64,000 nt of DNA from Microbacterium testaceum StLB037 (GCF_900104345.1 NZ_FNJN01000007.1:185303-249302); one strand, 5' to 3'. Positions 47,309-56,050 are shown, counted from the first letter of the stretch. Program-made: numbers and translations. The notes: generated by a model not told the origin, from the sequence alone.

Positions 47309-48004
47309 TCAGATGGTGCGGCGGACTTCGGTGAGCACCGCGGCGACGTACAGGCGCGTGTGCTCCTCGGCGGCGTCGGCGTCAGCGCGTCCGATCGCCT
47401 CGGCCGTGGCGACGTGGTTGTCGAGCGCGTCGGGGTGTGGGACCCCCGGGGTGAGCCCGTGCATCGCGCGTCCCTCGATCGCGGCGGCGATCGGGGCGCG
47501 GGCCGCGGCGAGCATGAGGTTGCCGCTCGAGATGAGGATGAGGTCGTGGAAGGCGATGTCGGCCGCGAGGTACTCGGGGGAGTTGCCGAGGCCGGCCGCG
47601 CCGAGGCGGGCGAGTTCGTCGGCCAGACGCAGGATCTCACCGCGCTGAATGTCGGTGGCGCGCCGGGCGCTCAGCCGAGCGGCGACGGGTTCGACCGCCG
47701 CGCGCAGCTCCGTGGTGTTGACGATCAACTGGTCGCGCCGGCGACCGGCCAGCTGCCACCCGATGAGGCGGGTGTCGAGGGCGCTCCAGTGCTCGGGCTC
47801 GCGCACGGTGAGTCCGACGCGACGGCGTTGCGAGAGCAGGCCCATCGCTTCGAGCGAGCGGACGGCCTCGCGCACGACGGTGCGCGAGACGGCGTACTCG
47901 GCCTCGAGGGCGGCGAGGGTCAGGACGGTGCCCGGCGGCAGGTCGCCGTCGACGATGCGGATGCCGATCGCGTCGACCAGCGAGCCGTGCGTCGCTCGAG
48001 CCAT
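47309..48004 (-). CDS. GntR/FadR-family transcriptional regulator
   Basis: A 231-residue regulator with an N-terminal winged helix (LAALEAEYAVSRTVVREAVRSLEAMGLL) and a C-terminal FCD ligand domain whose metal ligands (Asp/His: AADIAFHDLIL, DNHVATAEAI) are present. It most likely senses gluconate, 6-phosphogluconate or idonate and represses the surrounding sugar-acid genes. A GAGGAGGGGG ribosome site precedes the ATG at 48004. The palindrome TATCTTGTCAAAGATA (48034-48049) in the divergent promoter region is the best candidate operator. Confidence 0.93.
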   Translation of the reverse strand: MARATHGSLVDAIGIRIVDGDLPPGTVLTLAALEAEYAVSRTVVREAVRSLEAMGLLSQRRRVGLTVREPEHWSALDTRLIGWQLAGRRRDQLIVNTTELRAAVEPVAARLSARRATDIQRGEILRLADELARLGAAGLGNSPEYLAADIAFHDLILISSGNLMLAAARAPIAAAIEGRAMHGLTPGVPHPDALDNHVATAEAIGRADADAAEEHTRLYVAAVLTEVRRTI

Positions 48005-48033
48005 TCCCCCTCCTCGGGTCTTAGGTACGACCT

Positions 48034-48053
48034 TATCTTGTCAAAGATATGAT
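48034..48053. promoter_or_regulatory. Candidate GntR operator and divergent promoter
   Basis: TATCTT-GTCA-AAGATA (48034-48049) is a perfect 6+6 inverted repeat. It overlaps a minus-strand TTGACA -35 match and a plus-strand -10-like TATGAT (48048-48053), so binding could block both the gntR and the gntP promoters. Confidence 0.6.
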
Positions 48054-48147
48054 CATTGTGTGAAGATGCCCTGACCGCTCCGGCGGATGCGGGGCGGACA
48101 CAGCATGCCCGATGACGCGTCCGACGGCTTGAATCAACGGAGATCTC

Positions 48148-49536
48148 TTGGACGACTGGACTCAGACACTCGGCGCGGCGCCCCTGCTCGCCATCGCCGC
48201 GGGCGCCATCGCGCTCATCCTCGTGCTCATCATCTGGCTGAAGGTGCACGCCTTCCTCGCCCTCATCATCGTGTCGCTCGTGACGGCGTTCGTCGCGGGC
48301 ATCCCGGTGTCGGCGATCGTGTCGACGCTCACCGGAGGGTTCGGCGGAACCCTCGGCACCGTGGCCCTGCTGGTCGCCCTGGGCGCGATGCTCGGTCGAC
48401 TGATCGAACACTCCGGCGGCGCGCAATCGTTGGCCGAGACGTTCGTGCGCGTCTTCGGAGAGAAGCGCGCCCCCTTCGCCCTCGGCATCGTCTCGCTGAT
48501 CCTCGGGTTCCCGATGTTCTTCGACGCCGGGCTCGTCATGATGCTGCCCATCATCTTCGCCATCGCGCGCCGGGTGTCGGGCAACAACGTCCTGCTGTTC
48601 GGCCTGCCGGCCGCCGCCGCGTTCTCGGTGATGCACGTCTTCCTCCCGCCGCACCCGGGCCCGGTGACCGCGAGCGAGCTGTACGGCGCCAACCTCGGCC
48701 TGCTGCTGATCGTCGGCCTCATCATCGCCTTCCCGATCTGGTACCTCTCGGGTTACCTCTGGGGCAAGTTCATCGCCCGTCGCATCGTCCTCCCCGTGCC
48801 GCTGCTGTTCGGTGACGTCGACGCCGACCAGCCGAAGAACCCGCCCAAGCCCCTCACCGTCATCCTGGTGCTGCTGCTGCCGATGCTGCTGATCTTCCTC
48901 AATACCGGCCTCACCACCCTCGGCTCGGCCGGAGTGGTCGACACCGACAACACCGTCATCCAGGTGCTCGTCCTGCTCGGCAACTCCCCGGTCGCCCTGC
49001 TCATCACCGTCCTCGTCGCCACGATCGTCTTCGGCTTCCGCCGGGGCGAGAACGGCACCGCGCTCGAGAAGGTCGTCGACTCGGCCCTCGGCCCGGTCTG
49101 CTCGGTCATCCTCATCACCGGCGCCGGGGGCATGTTCGGCGCGGTCCTGCGCGCCTCGGGCATCGGCGACGCCCTCGCCGACAGCCTCGGCGACCTGGGA
49201 CTGCCGGTCATCGTCGCGGCGTACATCATCGCCGTCATCCTGCGTCTGGCGCAGGGCTCGGCCACGGTCGCGCTCGTGACCGCCGCGGGTCTCGCCGCCC
49301 CCGCCGTCATGGCCGGCGACTTCTCGCCGCTGCAGGTGGTGGCGATCACTCTCGCGACCGCCGCCGGCTCGGTGTTCGCCGGTCACGTGAACGACTCGGG
49401 CTTCTGGCTCGTCGGCCGCCTGATGGGCATGGACGTCAAGACCACCCTGAAGACCTGGACCGTGCAGCAGGCGATCGAGTCGGTGCTCGGTTTCGTCGCG
49501 GCCCTGGCCGTCTTCGGCATCGGAGCGCTGCTGTGA
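48148..49536 (+). CDS. Gluconate/idonate permease, GntP family
   Basis: Proton symporter of 462 residues with about twelve to fourteen hydrophobic helices. GntP signatures include GFGGTLGTVALLVALGAMLG, FFDAGLVMMLPI, VFLPPHPGPV and SATVALVTAAGLAAP, with VNDSGFW near the C terminus. The start is a TTG at 48148, supported by GGAG at the right distance and by the helix that follows. It overlaps the dehydrogenase gene by 4 bases (GTGA). Substrate by context: D-gluconate and/or L-idonate or 5-ketogluconate. Confidence 0.94.
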   Translation: MDDWTQTLGAAPLLAIAAGAIALILVLIIWLKVHAFLALIIVSLVTAFVAGIPVSAIVSTLTGGFGGTLGTVALLVALGAMLGRLIEHSGGAQSLAETFVRVFGEKRAPFALGIVSLILGFPMFFDAGLVMMLPIIFAIARRVSGNNVLLFGLPAAAAFSVMHVFLPPHPGPVTASELYGANLGLLLIVGLIIAFPIWYLSGYLWGKFIARRIVLPVPLLFGDVDADQPKNPPKPLTVILVLLLPMLLIFLNTGLTTLGSAGVVDTDNTVIQVLVLLGNSPVALLITVLVATIVFGFRRGENGTALEKVVDSALGPVCSVILITGAGGMFGAVLRASGIGDALADSLGDLGLPVIVAAYIIAVILRLAQGSATVALVTAAGLAAPAVMAGDFSPLQVVAITLATAAGSVFAGHVNDSGFWLVGRLMGMDVKTTLKTWTVQQAIESVLGFVAALAVFGIGALL

Positions 49537-50312
49537 CGGGCTCGAACGCCGACTTGTTCGACGTCTCCGACCGACTCGCGCTCGTCACCGGTTCCTCGCG
49601 TGGCCTCGGCCGCGCGCTGGCCCTCACCCTCGCGCGCGGCGGTGCCCGGCTGATCGTGCACGGTCGAGACGCGGATGCCGTGGAGCAGACCCGCGCCGAG
49701 GCCGAAGAGCTGTCGGGTCGGCCCGCCCACGCCGTCGTCTTCGACGTCACGGATGCCGCGGCCGTCGAGGCTGCGATCTCCGGGGTGGTCGAGGCGGTCG
49801 GCGTCCCCGACATCCTCGTCAACAACGCCGGCGTCCAGCGCCGCGCGCCGATCCACGAGTTCGCGGTCTCGGACTGGGACGACATCGTGGCGGCGAACCT
49901 CTCGGGCGTCTTCTACGTCTCGCGCTTCGTCACCCCCGCCATGGTCGCCCGCGGGTCCGGCAAGGTCGTCAACGTCGCGTCGGTGCAGTCGCGCCTTGCG
50001 CGCCAGACCATCGCGCCGTACTCGGCCACCAAGGGCGGCGTCGCGCAGCTGACCGCCGGCATGGCGGCCGACCTCGCCCGCCACGGCATCCAGGTCAACG
50101 CCCTCAGCCCGGGCTATTTCGCGACCGAGATGAACCGCGACCTCGTCGACGACCCCGAGTTCACCCGCTGGTTGACCCAGCGCACGCCGGCCGCCCGCTG
50201 GGGCGACTTCGACGAACTGCGTGGGGCGCTGCTCTTTCTGGCATCCGACGCCTCGAGCTTCGTGTCGGGGCAGAACATCTTCGTCGACGGCGGAATGACG
50301 GCGGTCGTCTGA
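49533..50312 (+). CDS. Short-chain dehydrogenase, gluconate 5-dehydrogenase-like (IdnO type)
   Basis: NAD(P)-dependent oxidoreductase of 259 residues. Rossmann TGSSRGLGRALA, NNAGVQRRAP, catalytic Ser (VASVQSR) and YSATKGG (Tyr-x-x-x-Lys) are present; C-terminal GQNIFVDGGMTAV is typical. By neighbours it should interconvert 5-keto-D-gluconate and D-gluconate. The GTG start overlaps gntP's stop and the next dehydrogenase starts 17 bases downstream, so all three are one operon. Confidence 0.92.
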   Translation: MTGSNADLFDVSDRLALVTGSSRGLGRALALTLARGGARLIVHGRDADAVEQTRAEAEELSGRPAHAVVFDVTDAAAVEAAISGVVEAVGVPDILVNNAGVQRRAPIHEFAVSDWDDIVAANLSGVFYVSRFVTPAMVARGSGKVVNVASVQSRLARQTIAPYSATKGGVAQLTAGMAADLARHGIQVNALSPGYFATEMNRDLVDDPEFTRWLTQRTPAARWGDFDELRGALLFLASDASSFVSGQNIFVDGGMTAVV

Positions 50313-50329
50313 TCGTGGAGGAGCACACC

Positions 50330-51331
50330 ATGAAGTCGCTGCTGATCGAGTCGGCTCGCACCGCCGCCGTGCGCGAGGTCGCCGTGCCTGAACCGGGCGA
50401 GGGGCAGGTCCGCCTGCGGGTCGCCTACGTCGGCATCTGCGGATCCGACCTGCACTACTTCTTCGACGGCGCGAACGGCGCGTTCGTCGTGCGCGAGCCG
50501 CTCGTGCCCGGGCATGAGCTATCGGGCGCCGTCGATCTCGACCCCTCGGGAACCTTCGCTGCGGGCACGCCCGTCACGGTGCACCCCGCGCGCTTCGGAA
50601 CTCCGCGCGAGGGCATCGAAGACGCCCCGCACCTGTGGCCCGGCGGCTCGTACCTCGGCAGTGCCTCGACCTGGCCGCACACCCAGGGCGCGGCATCCGA
50701 GTACCTGATCGTCGAGAGCGACATGGTGCGCCCGCTGCCGGCCGATCTGCCGGTGCGCCGGGCCGTTCTCGCCGAGCCACTCGCGGTCGCGCTCCACGCC
50801 CTCGGCAAGGCGGGCCCGGTGGAGGGTCTCGAGGTTTTGGTCACCGGATCCGGTCCGATCGGTCTGATGGCCGTCGCCGCGGCCACCGCCGCGGGGGCGC
50901 GCGTCACCGCGACCGATGTGCTCGCCGGTCCCCTCGAGCGGGCCCGGACCCTCGGCGCCCAGGCGACGATCGACGTCTCGACCGAGGTCGTCGAGGCCGG
51001 TGCGTACGCGGTCGTGCTCGAGTGCTCGGGCGTGCCCGTGTCGATCTCGACGGCCCTGAAGGCGGTGCGGGCGGGCGGCACGGTCGTGCAGGTCGGCATG
51101 CTCCCTGACGATGCGCGGCCGGTGAACCTCGCGCCCTTCATCTCGAAGGAGGTGCGCTACTTCGGCGCCTTCCGCTTCCGCGACGAGATCGACGCGGCGG
51201 TGGAGCTGCTCGCGGCGAATCCGGCGATCGAGAGTGCGATCACGCACGAGTTCGCGGTGCCAGATGCCGGCGAGGCCTTCGCTGTCGCGCGCGACTCCGA
51301 GCGCTCGGGCAAGGTGGTCTTCGCCCTCTGA
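50330..51331 (+). CDS. Zinc-dependent alcohol dehydrogenase, L-idonate 5-dehydrogenase-like
   Basis: Medium-chain dehydrogenase, 333 residues, expected to oxidise L-idonate to 5-ketogluconate. The catalytic-zinc ligands are visible (ICGSDLHYF Cys and GHELSG His-Glu), as is the NAD-binding VTGSGPIGLMAVAAA. The lobe that normally holds four Cys for the structural zinc is replaced by a Pro/Gly-rich stretch without Cys (HPARFGTPREGIED), so this enzyme lacks the structural zinc. ATG 50330 follows GTGGAGGAG. A very strong terminator ends the operon. Confidence 0.9.
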   Translation: MKSLLIESARTAAVREVAVPEPGEGQVRLRVAYVGICGSDLHYFFDGANGAFVVREPLVPGHELSGAVDLDPSGTFAAGTPVTVHPARFGTPREGIEDAPHLWPGGSYLGSASTWPHTQGAASEYLIVESDMVRPLPADLPVRRAVLAEPLAVALHALGKAGPVEGLEVLVTGSGPIGLMAVAAATAAGARVTATDVLAGPLERARTLGAQATIDVSTEVVEAGAYAVVLECSGVPVSISTALKAVRAGGTVVQVGMLPDDARPVNLAPFISKEVRYFGAFRFRDEIDAAVELLAANPAIESAITHEFAVPDAGEAFAVARDSERSGKVVFAL

Positions 51332-51334
51332 TCC

Positions 51335-51380
51335 GAACGACGAAGCGGAGCGACCCTCGGGCCGCTCCGCTTCGTCGTTC
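51335..51380. terminator. Strong bidirectional terminator
   Basis: A 21-bp stem with a single mismatch (51335-51355 with 51360-51380, CTCG loop), the longest in the window, between the convergent idonate operon and the NAD-binding oxidoreductase gene. Confidence 0.85.
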
Positions 51381-51397
51381 TCGGAGTGGTTCCGGCG

Positions 51398-52276
51398 TCA
51401 GCGGCTGCGCTCGGCGGTGAACCGGCGCGTCACCGCGATGTCGCGGTCGCCCAGGTCGCGCTCGACGATCTCGTCGAACGCGGCGCGCAGCGCGGGCAGC
51501 AGGGCGGGCCGGGTCGACGTCGCCTCGGCGATGTCGGCGGCGAAGCGCAGGTCTTTCACCATGTAGGAGGCGACGCCGCTGGGGGAGTCGTCGCCGCTGA
51601 CGAGCTTCTCGCGCCGGCTCTGCAGCAGGTTCGACCCGGCGTAGCCGCCGCCGAGCAGGTCCCAGAGGGCGGCGGGATCGACGTCGGATCGCGCGGCCAG
51701 TTCGGTCGCCTCGCCGAGGGCGAGGATCGTCGCCGCCACCACCATCTGGTTGCAGGCCTTCGCGACCTCTCCCGCGCCCAGAGGGCCGAGCCGCACGGGG
51801 GTGCCGCACGGAGCGAGCAAGGCGGCCGCCCGGTCGGTGTCGGCCTCGTCGCCGCCGAGCATGATCGACAGCGTCCCGGCCTTCGCGCCGTCTTCGCCGC
51901 CCGAGACGGGGCAGTCCACGATCCGGATGCCGCCGGGCAGGCGGTCGGCGAGCTCCCGCACGCCGACGGGTGACGATGTCGAGCCGATCATGAACAGGAA
52001 GTCCCGTTCGCCGACGCCGGCGAGCAGTCCGTCAGGGCCGTCGAGGTGCTCTTCGAGCTGCGGGAGGTCGGGGAGCATCACCAGCACGGCATCCGTCGCC
52101 TCTGCGAGCTCGCGGGCGGTGGCCGTCCAGTGGGCTCCGGAGTCGGTGAGTCCGGGTCTTTCTCGCCGCGCGTGAACCGTGAGGGATCCGCGGGCGGAGA
52201 GCAGGTGGTGGGCCATCGGCTCGCCCATGGCGCCGAGGCCCCACACGCCGAGTCGCACGTCATCGAGCGTCGTCAT
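51398..52276 (-). CDS. NAD(P)-dependent beta-hydroxyacid dehydrogenase
   Basis: A 292-residue member of the 3-hydroxyisobutyrate/tartronate-semialdehyde reductase family. Rossmann VWGLGAMGEPMAHHL, substrate motif DCPVSGGEDGAKAGTLSIMLGG and the catalytic Lys region GEVAKACNQMVVAA are present. ATG 52276 is 6 bases after a minus-strand TAGGAT -10 box. It is divergent from the 2-hydroxyacid dehydrogenase gene across an IclR-type operator (52314-52329), so it is probably part of the same regulated set. The substrate is unknown. Confidence 0.92.
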   Translation of the reverse strand: MTTLDDVRLGVWGLGAMGEPMAHHLLSARGSLTVHARRERPGLTDSGAHWTATARELAEATDAVLVMLPDLPQLEEHLDGPDGLLAGVGERDFLFMIGSTSSPVGVRELADRLPGGIRIVDCPVSGGEDGAKAGTLSIMLGGDEADTDRAAALLAPCGTPVRLGPLGAGEVAKACNQMVVAATILALGEATELAARSDVDPAALWDLLGGGYAGSNLLQSRREKLVSGDDSPSGVASYMVKDLRFAADIAEATSTRPALLPALRAAFDEIVERDLGDRDIAVTRRFTAERSR

Positions 52277-52304
52277 GAGTCGATCCTATCGGCTGGACAA
52301 CAGG

Positions 52305-52329
52305 TTGAACAGGGTTCAATATGATGAAC
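52305..52329. promoter_or_regulatory. IclR-type operator, site 1
   Basis: GTTCAATATGATGAAC (52314-52329) matches the reverse complement of the palindrome at 54561-54576 in 15 of 16 bases. A half site TTGAAC (52305-52310) forms a second inverted repeat with its left arm. It lies between the divergent genes starting at 52276 and 52387. Confidence 0.75.
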
Positions 52330-52386
52330 AGAGTTCGAGAGAGACCGCTGCGGGGCGCACCCGCGGCGGCGGAGGGAATGACGACG

Positions 52387-53442
52387 ATGTCGACACGGTC
52401 CAGTCTTCGCGCAGTAGTCGCGGTACCCCTGAAAGAGGAGCACTGCCGGCTCATCGAACGTCTCGAGCCGCGCCTCGAGCTCGTGCGCGATCCCTCGCTC
52501 ACGCACCCGATGCGCGGACCGGCCGACTGGTCGGGCGACCCGGACCACGAGCGTACTGCCGAACAGCAGCGGGCCTTCGACGAGATGGTCGACTCCGCCG
52601 AGGCGCTCTTCGGCATCCCCGACGTCGATCCCGCGGCTCTCGCCCGGACGGTCGCGGCCAACCCGCGCCTGCGCTGGGTCATGACCACCGCGGCCGGAGG
52701 CGGGGGACAGGTCAAGGCCGCCGGCCTCGACCGTGAGGCCCTCGACCGTGTCACCTTCACCACCAGTGCCGGCGTGCACGGCGGACCCCTCGCCGAGTTC
52801 GCGGTCTTCGGCGTGATGGCCGGGGCCAAAGGGCTGCCTCGCCTCGCGCGCGACCAGGCCGAGAAGCACTGGAGCGAGCGCTGGGAGATGCGCCAGGTCG
52901 ACGAGATGACGGTGCTCGTGGTCGGTCTCGGCGGCATCGGTGCCGAGTGCGCGCGGCGCTTCCATGCGCTCGGCGCGGAGGTGTGGGGGACCACGCGCAG
53001 CGGCGCCCCCGTCGAGGGGGTCGATCGCCTCGTGCCGCTCGACGAGCTGGTGTCGGCCGTCGCCGAGGTGGATGCCATCGTCGTCACTCTCCCCGGCACC
53101 GACCAGACGCATCACCTGATCGGCGCCGACGTGCTCGCCGCGGTGAAGCCCGGCGCGATCCTCGCCAGCGTGGGGCGCGGCACGGTGATCGACGAGGACG
53201 CCCTGCTCGCGGCCCTCGAGGACGGCCGGGTGTCGTTCGCCGCTCTTGACGTGTTCGAGGTGGAGCCCCTTCCTCAGGACTCGCCGCTCTGGCGGCATCC
53301 GTCGGTCCTGGTGAGTGCGCATACCGCCGCGCTCAGCAGTAAAGAGGAGGAGCGCATCGCCCGCCGCTTCGCCGAGAACGCCACGCGCCTCATCGACGGC
53401 GAGCCGATGCGGGCCGTTGTCGATACGGTCGAGTTCTACTGA
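52387..53442 (+). CDS. D-2-hydroxyacid dehydrogenase, NAD-binding
   Basis: A 351-residue enzyme of the phosphoglycerate/hydroxypyruvate reductase superfamily. NAD motif VGLGGIGAECARRF, the Arg of ASVGRGTVIDEDAL, Glu of ALDVFEVEPLP and His of LVSAHTAAL make up the catalytic set. The N-terminal part (residues 1-100) is longer and divergent from typical family members. An ATG at 52387 is preferred because GGAGGG is 10 bases upstream; in-frame ATGs at 52378 and 52321 also exist, the latter inside the operator. It is transcribed with the IclR gene 41 bases downstream. Confidence 0.88.
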   Translation: MSTRSSLRAVVAVPLKEEHCRLIERLEPRLELVRDPSLTHPMRGPADWSGDPDHERTAEQQRAFDEMVDSAEALFGIPDVDPAALARTVAANPRLRWVMTTAAGGGGQVKAAGLDREALDRVTFTTSAGVHGGPLAEFAVFGVMAGAKGLPRLARDQAEKHWSERWEMRQVDEMTVLVVGLGGIGAECARRFHALGAEVWGTTRSGAPVEGVDRLVPLDELVSAVAEVDAIVVTLPGTDQTHHLIGADVLAAVKPGAILASVGRGTVIDEDALLAALEDGRVSFAALDVFEVEPLPQDSPLWRHPSVLVSAHTAALSSKEEERIARRFAENATRLIDGEPMRAVVDTVEFY

Positions 53443-53483
53443 GGTGTCGCGATCCGCGATGCCGGCGAGACGAGGGGGCCGCG

Positions 53484-54278
53484 GTGAGCGACGACGACGT
53501 GAGTGAGATCGCGCGCGATCCGGCGCCGGCCGTGGGGCGCAGCATCCGGCTCCTGGGCCTGCTGGCCGAGGCGGGGCGCACCCTGACCCTCACCGAGCTC
53601 GCCGCGGGTCTCGGTCTGGCGAAGTCGTCGACGGCGAACCTCTGCCTCTCGCTCGAGGCGGGGCGCATGATCGAGCGCGTCCCCCTCGGCTACCGTCTCG
53701 GCATCCGCACCGCCGAGCTGGGCGGTGCCTTCGCCGCGCAGTTCAATCAGGTGCGCGAGTTCTACGCCGTGTGCGAGACGTCGCCGGTGCTCGCGAGCGA
53801 GCTCGTGCAGGTCGCCGTGCTCGACGATGCCGACGCGCTGTACCTCGCCCGCTATGAGGGCTCGCGCTCGATCCGCATGGGCACGCCCCTCGGCTCGCGC
53901 CTCCCCGCGGCGCTGTCGGCCACGGGCCGCGCACTGCTCATGACCCGCACCGACGACGACGTGCGGGCTCTTCTCACGCACGGACGCCCGCTGCCCAAGC
54001 TCACCGACCACAGCACCCTCGACGTCGACGCAGTGATCGCCAAGATCGCCGCCTCGCGCGAACGCGGGTGGTCGGTCGACGAAGAGGAGTCGTTCCGCGG
54101 CATCTTCGGTGTCGCGGTGCCCCTCGAGGGGTGGGCGCCCGGCGACCCGCAGCTGGCGCTGGGGGTCGGTCTTCCGGCGGCGGATGCCACGCCCGAACGC
54201 ATCGCGCGCGTCGGCGCGGCACTGCGCGAGGCCGCCGCGGCGCTGACCAACCCGTTCAGCGCGTCCCGCGCAGGCTGA
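53484..54278 (+). CDS. IclR-family transcriptional regulator
   Basis: A 264-residue regulator with an N-terminal winged helix (RSIRLLGLLAEAGRTLTLTELAAGLGLAKSSTANLCLSLE, of which only the helix-turn-helix part AAGLGLAKSSTANL is diagnostic) and a C-terminal ligand domain with RLPAALSATGRALLM and GIFGVAVPLEGW. GTG start with GAGGGGG upstream. The two near-identical palindromes at 52314 and 54561 flank the gene and are the likely binding sites, so it would control the hydroxyacid dehydrogenases, itself and the MHS transporter. Confidence 0.93.
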   Translation: MSDDDVSEIARDPAPAVGRSIRLLGLLAEAGRTLTLTELAAGLGLAKSSTANLCLSLEAGRMIERVPLGYRLGIRTAELGGAFAAQFNQVREFYAVCETSPVLASELVQVAVLDDADALYLARYEGSRSIRMGTPLGSRLPAALSATGRALLMTRTDDDVRALLTHGRPLPKLTDHSTLDVDAVIAKIAASRERGWSVDEEESFRGIFGVAVPLEGWAPGDPQLALGVGLPAADATPERIARVGAALREAAAALTNPFSASRAG

Positions 54279-54640
54279 CCCGCGACAGCGCCGCCCCACT
54301 CGACGCGCGCACGCCGTGCGCGCCCTCGTCGCCCCGCCACGCGCGTCGCGCTCCGCCGGTGCCCTGCTGGGCACGCCGCGCGCCTGCCAGGCACGCCGCG
54401 CGTCCCCAACGCCTCATCGCGACCGATGAGCGTGCGCGTCGCGCTCGCCGCGCCCCGCGCGTCGTTCGGGGCGGATCCCGTCGTTCCTGGCGGAAATTCC
54501 CGTTCCCAACGACGAATCACGCCCGAACCCGCGCTGCCCACACCTCGCCCCTCGAATTCTGTTCAACATATTGAACTCTGTCCACTCCGTTGGTACAGTC
54601 GGCCGAGTCGCAAGACCCCAGCCGATCGAAGGAGATGGCC
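54279..54640. other. Intergenic region with repeats and a promoter
   Basis: A 362-bp gap with no gene I can support. It holds a 13-bp direct repeat GGCACGCCGCGCG (54370-54382 and 54390-54402, period 20), small hairpins CTCATCG/CGATGAG (54413-54419, 54424-54430) and CGTCGTT/AACGACG (54479-54485, 54508-54514), and the regulated promoter described separately. Confidence 0.6.
54561..54599 (+). promoter_or_regulatory. IclR-type operator, site 2, over the MHS transporter promoter
   Basis: Palindrome GTTCAA-CATA-TTGAAC (54561-54576); its right half is also the -35 box TTGAAC (54571-54576), followed after exactly 17 bases by the -10 box TACAGT (54594-54599). Binding would exclude RNA polymerase. Confidence 0.78.
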
Positions 54641-56050
54641 GTGACCACTTCATCCACCACGACGACGCAGCCGACGGATGACCCCGAATACGCAGCGAAC
54701 CTCCGCCGCGCAACGCTCGCCTCGAGCATCGGCAGCGCGCTCGAGTACTTCGACTTCGCGCTCTACGGCCTCTCGACGGCGTTGATCTTCAACGTCCTGT
54801 TCTTCTCGCAGGACAATCCCGCCCTCGCCACGGTCGCAGCCTTCGCCACCTACGGCGTGGGCTTCCTCGCGCGCCCGTTCGGCGGACTGTTCTTCGGCGT
54901 CCTCGGCGACAAGCTCGGACGCAAGTGGGTGCTGGTCATCACGATCCTGCTGATGGGCGGCGCCTCCACGGCCATCGGACTCCTGCCGACGTACGAGGCG
55001 GTGGGCGTCCTCGCGCCCATCCTGCTCGTGATCATGCGCCTGCTGCAGGGCTTCGGCGCCGGTGCCGAGCAGGCGGGGGCCACGGTCCTGATGGCCGAGT
55101 ACGCCCCGGTGAAGCGCCGTGGCTTCTTCTCGGCGCTGCCCTTCATCGGCATCCAGGCGGGTACCCTCCTGGCGGCCGTCGTGTTCAGCCTCATCTCGCT
55201 GCTGCCCGAAGACCAGCTGCTCAGCTGGGGCTGGCGCGTGCCGTTCCTGGCGTCGTTCGCGCTCATCCTGCTCGCGCTGTTCATCCGCATGCGCCTGCGC
55301 GAGACGCCGACCTTCATCGAGCTCGAGAAGCACGAGCAGATCGCCGAGCGACCCATCCGCGACATCTTCACGCGCGGTCTTCCGGGAGTCATCGTCGGCA
55401 TCAGCCTGCGCATGGCCGAGAACGGCGGTTCCTACATGTTCAACACCCTGGCGCTGACGTTCTTCGTCGCGACGGTCGGCGGCCAGGCCGACCGCAGCCT
55501 GCTGACGTGGGGTGTCACGCTCGGCTCGCTCATCGGCATCTTCTCGGTGCCGCTGACGGGGGCCCTGTCCGACCGCATGGGTCGTCGCACCGTCTATCGC
55601 ATGGGCGCGGTGTTCATGCTGGTCTTCACCTTCCCGGCCTGGTGGCTGATGTCGCTCGGCAGCTACCCGATCACTATCGCGGTCATCGCGATCGGCATCG
55701 GTGTCGCCGTCAACTCGATGCTCGGACCCCAGTGCGCGATGCTCCCCGAGCTGTTCGGCAACCGTCACCGCTACCTCGGCGTCGCGATGGCCCGCGAGCT
55801 TTCCGCCGTGCTCGCCGGTGGTCTCGCCGGAGTCCTGGGCGCCTACATCATCGCCGTCAGCGGGGCGAACTGGCTGCTGCTGGCGATCTACATGGGCACG
55901 CTCGCCCTCATCACCACCGCGTCGACCTTCCTCGTCCCCGAGACGCTGCGTCGCGACCTCACCCGCATCGACGACGCGATCAAGGTGTCGCGCGAAGAAG
56001 CGGGCGAGGGCGTGGATGCCACGACCGTGACGGTCCGGACGATCCGGTGA
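54641..56050 (+). CDS. MHS-family (metabolite:H+ symporter) MFS transporter
   Basis: Twelve-helix proton symporter of about 469 residues. It resembles ShiA/KgtP-type carriers: SIGSALEYFDFALYG in helix 1, FLARPFGGLFFGVLGDKLGRK, RLLQGFGAGAEQAGATVLMAEY and GALSDRMGRRTVYR are MHS signatures. These import dicarboxylates, shikimate, proline/betaine or aromatic acids; the exact substrate is unknown. GTG at 54641 is chosen because AAGGAG is 6 bases upstream; the ATG at 54635 directly abuts that site. The stop overlaps a 35-codon frame (GTGA) that leads into the FAH hydrolase. Confidence 0.9.
   Translation: MTTSSTTTTQPTDDPEYAANLRRATLASSIGSALEYFDFALYGLSTALIFNVLFFSQDNPALATVAAFATYGVGFLARPFGGLFFGVLGDKLGRKWVLVITILLMGGASTAIGLLPTYEAVGVLAPILLVIMRLLQGFGAGAEQAGATVLMAEYAPVKRRGFFSALPFIGIQAGTLLAAVVFSLISLLPEDQLLSWGWRVPFLASFALILLALFIRMRLRETPTFIELEKHEQIAERPIRDIFTRGLPGVIVGISLRMAENGGSYMFNTLALTFFVATVGGQADRSLLTWGVTLGSLIGIFSVPLTGALSDRMGRRTVYRMGAVFMLVFTFPAWWLMSLGSYPITIAVIAIGIGVAVNSMLGPQCAMLPELFGNRHRYLGVAMARELSAVLAGGLAGVLGAYIIAVSGANWLLLAIYMGTLALITTASTFLVPETLRRDLTRIDDAIKVSREEAGEGVDATTVTVRTIR

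Noticed and set aside
54370..54402. Direct repeat of GGCACGCCGCGCG with a 20-bp period as a CRISPR or iteron seed
   Set aside because: Only two copies and no spacer-repeat array or replication gene nearby; kept as a minor repeat.
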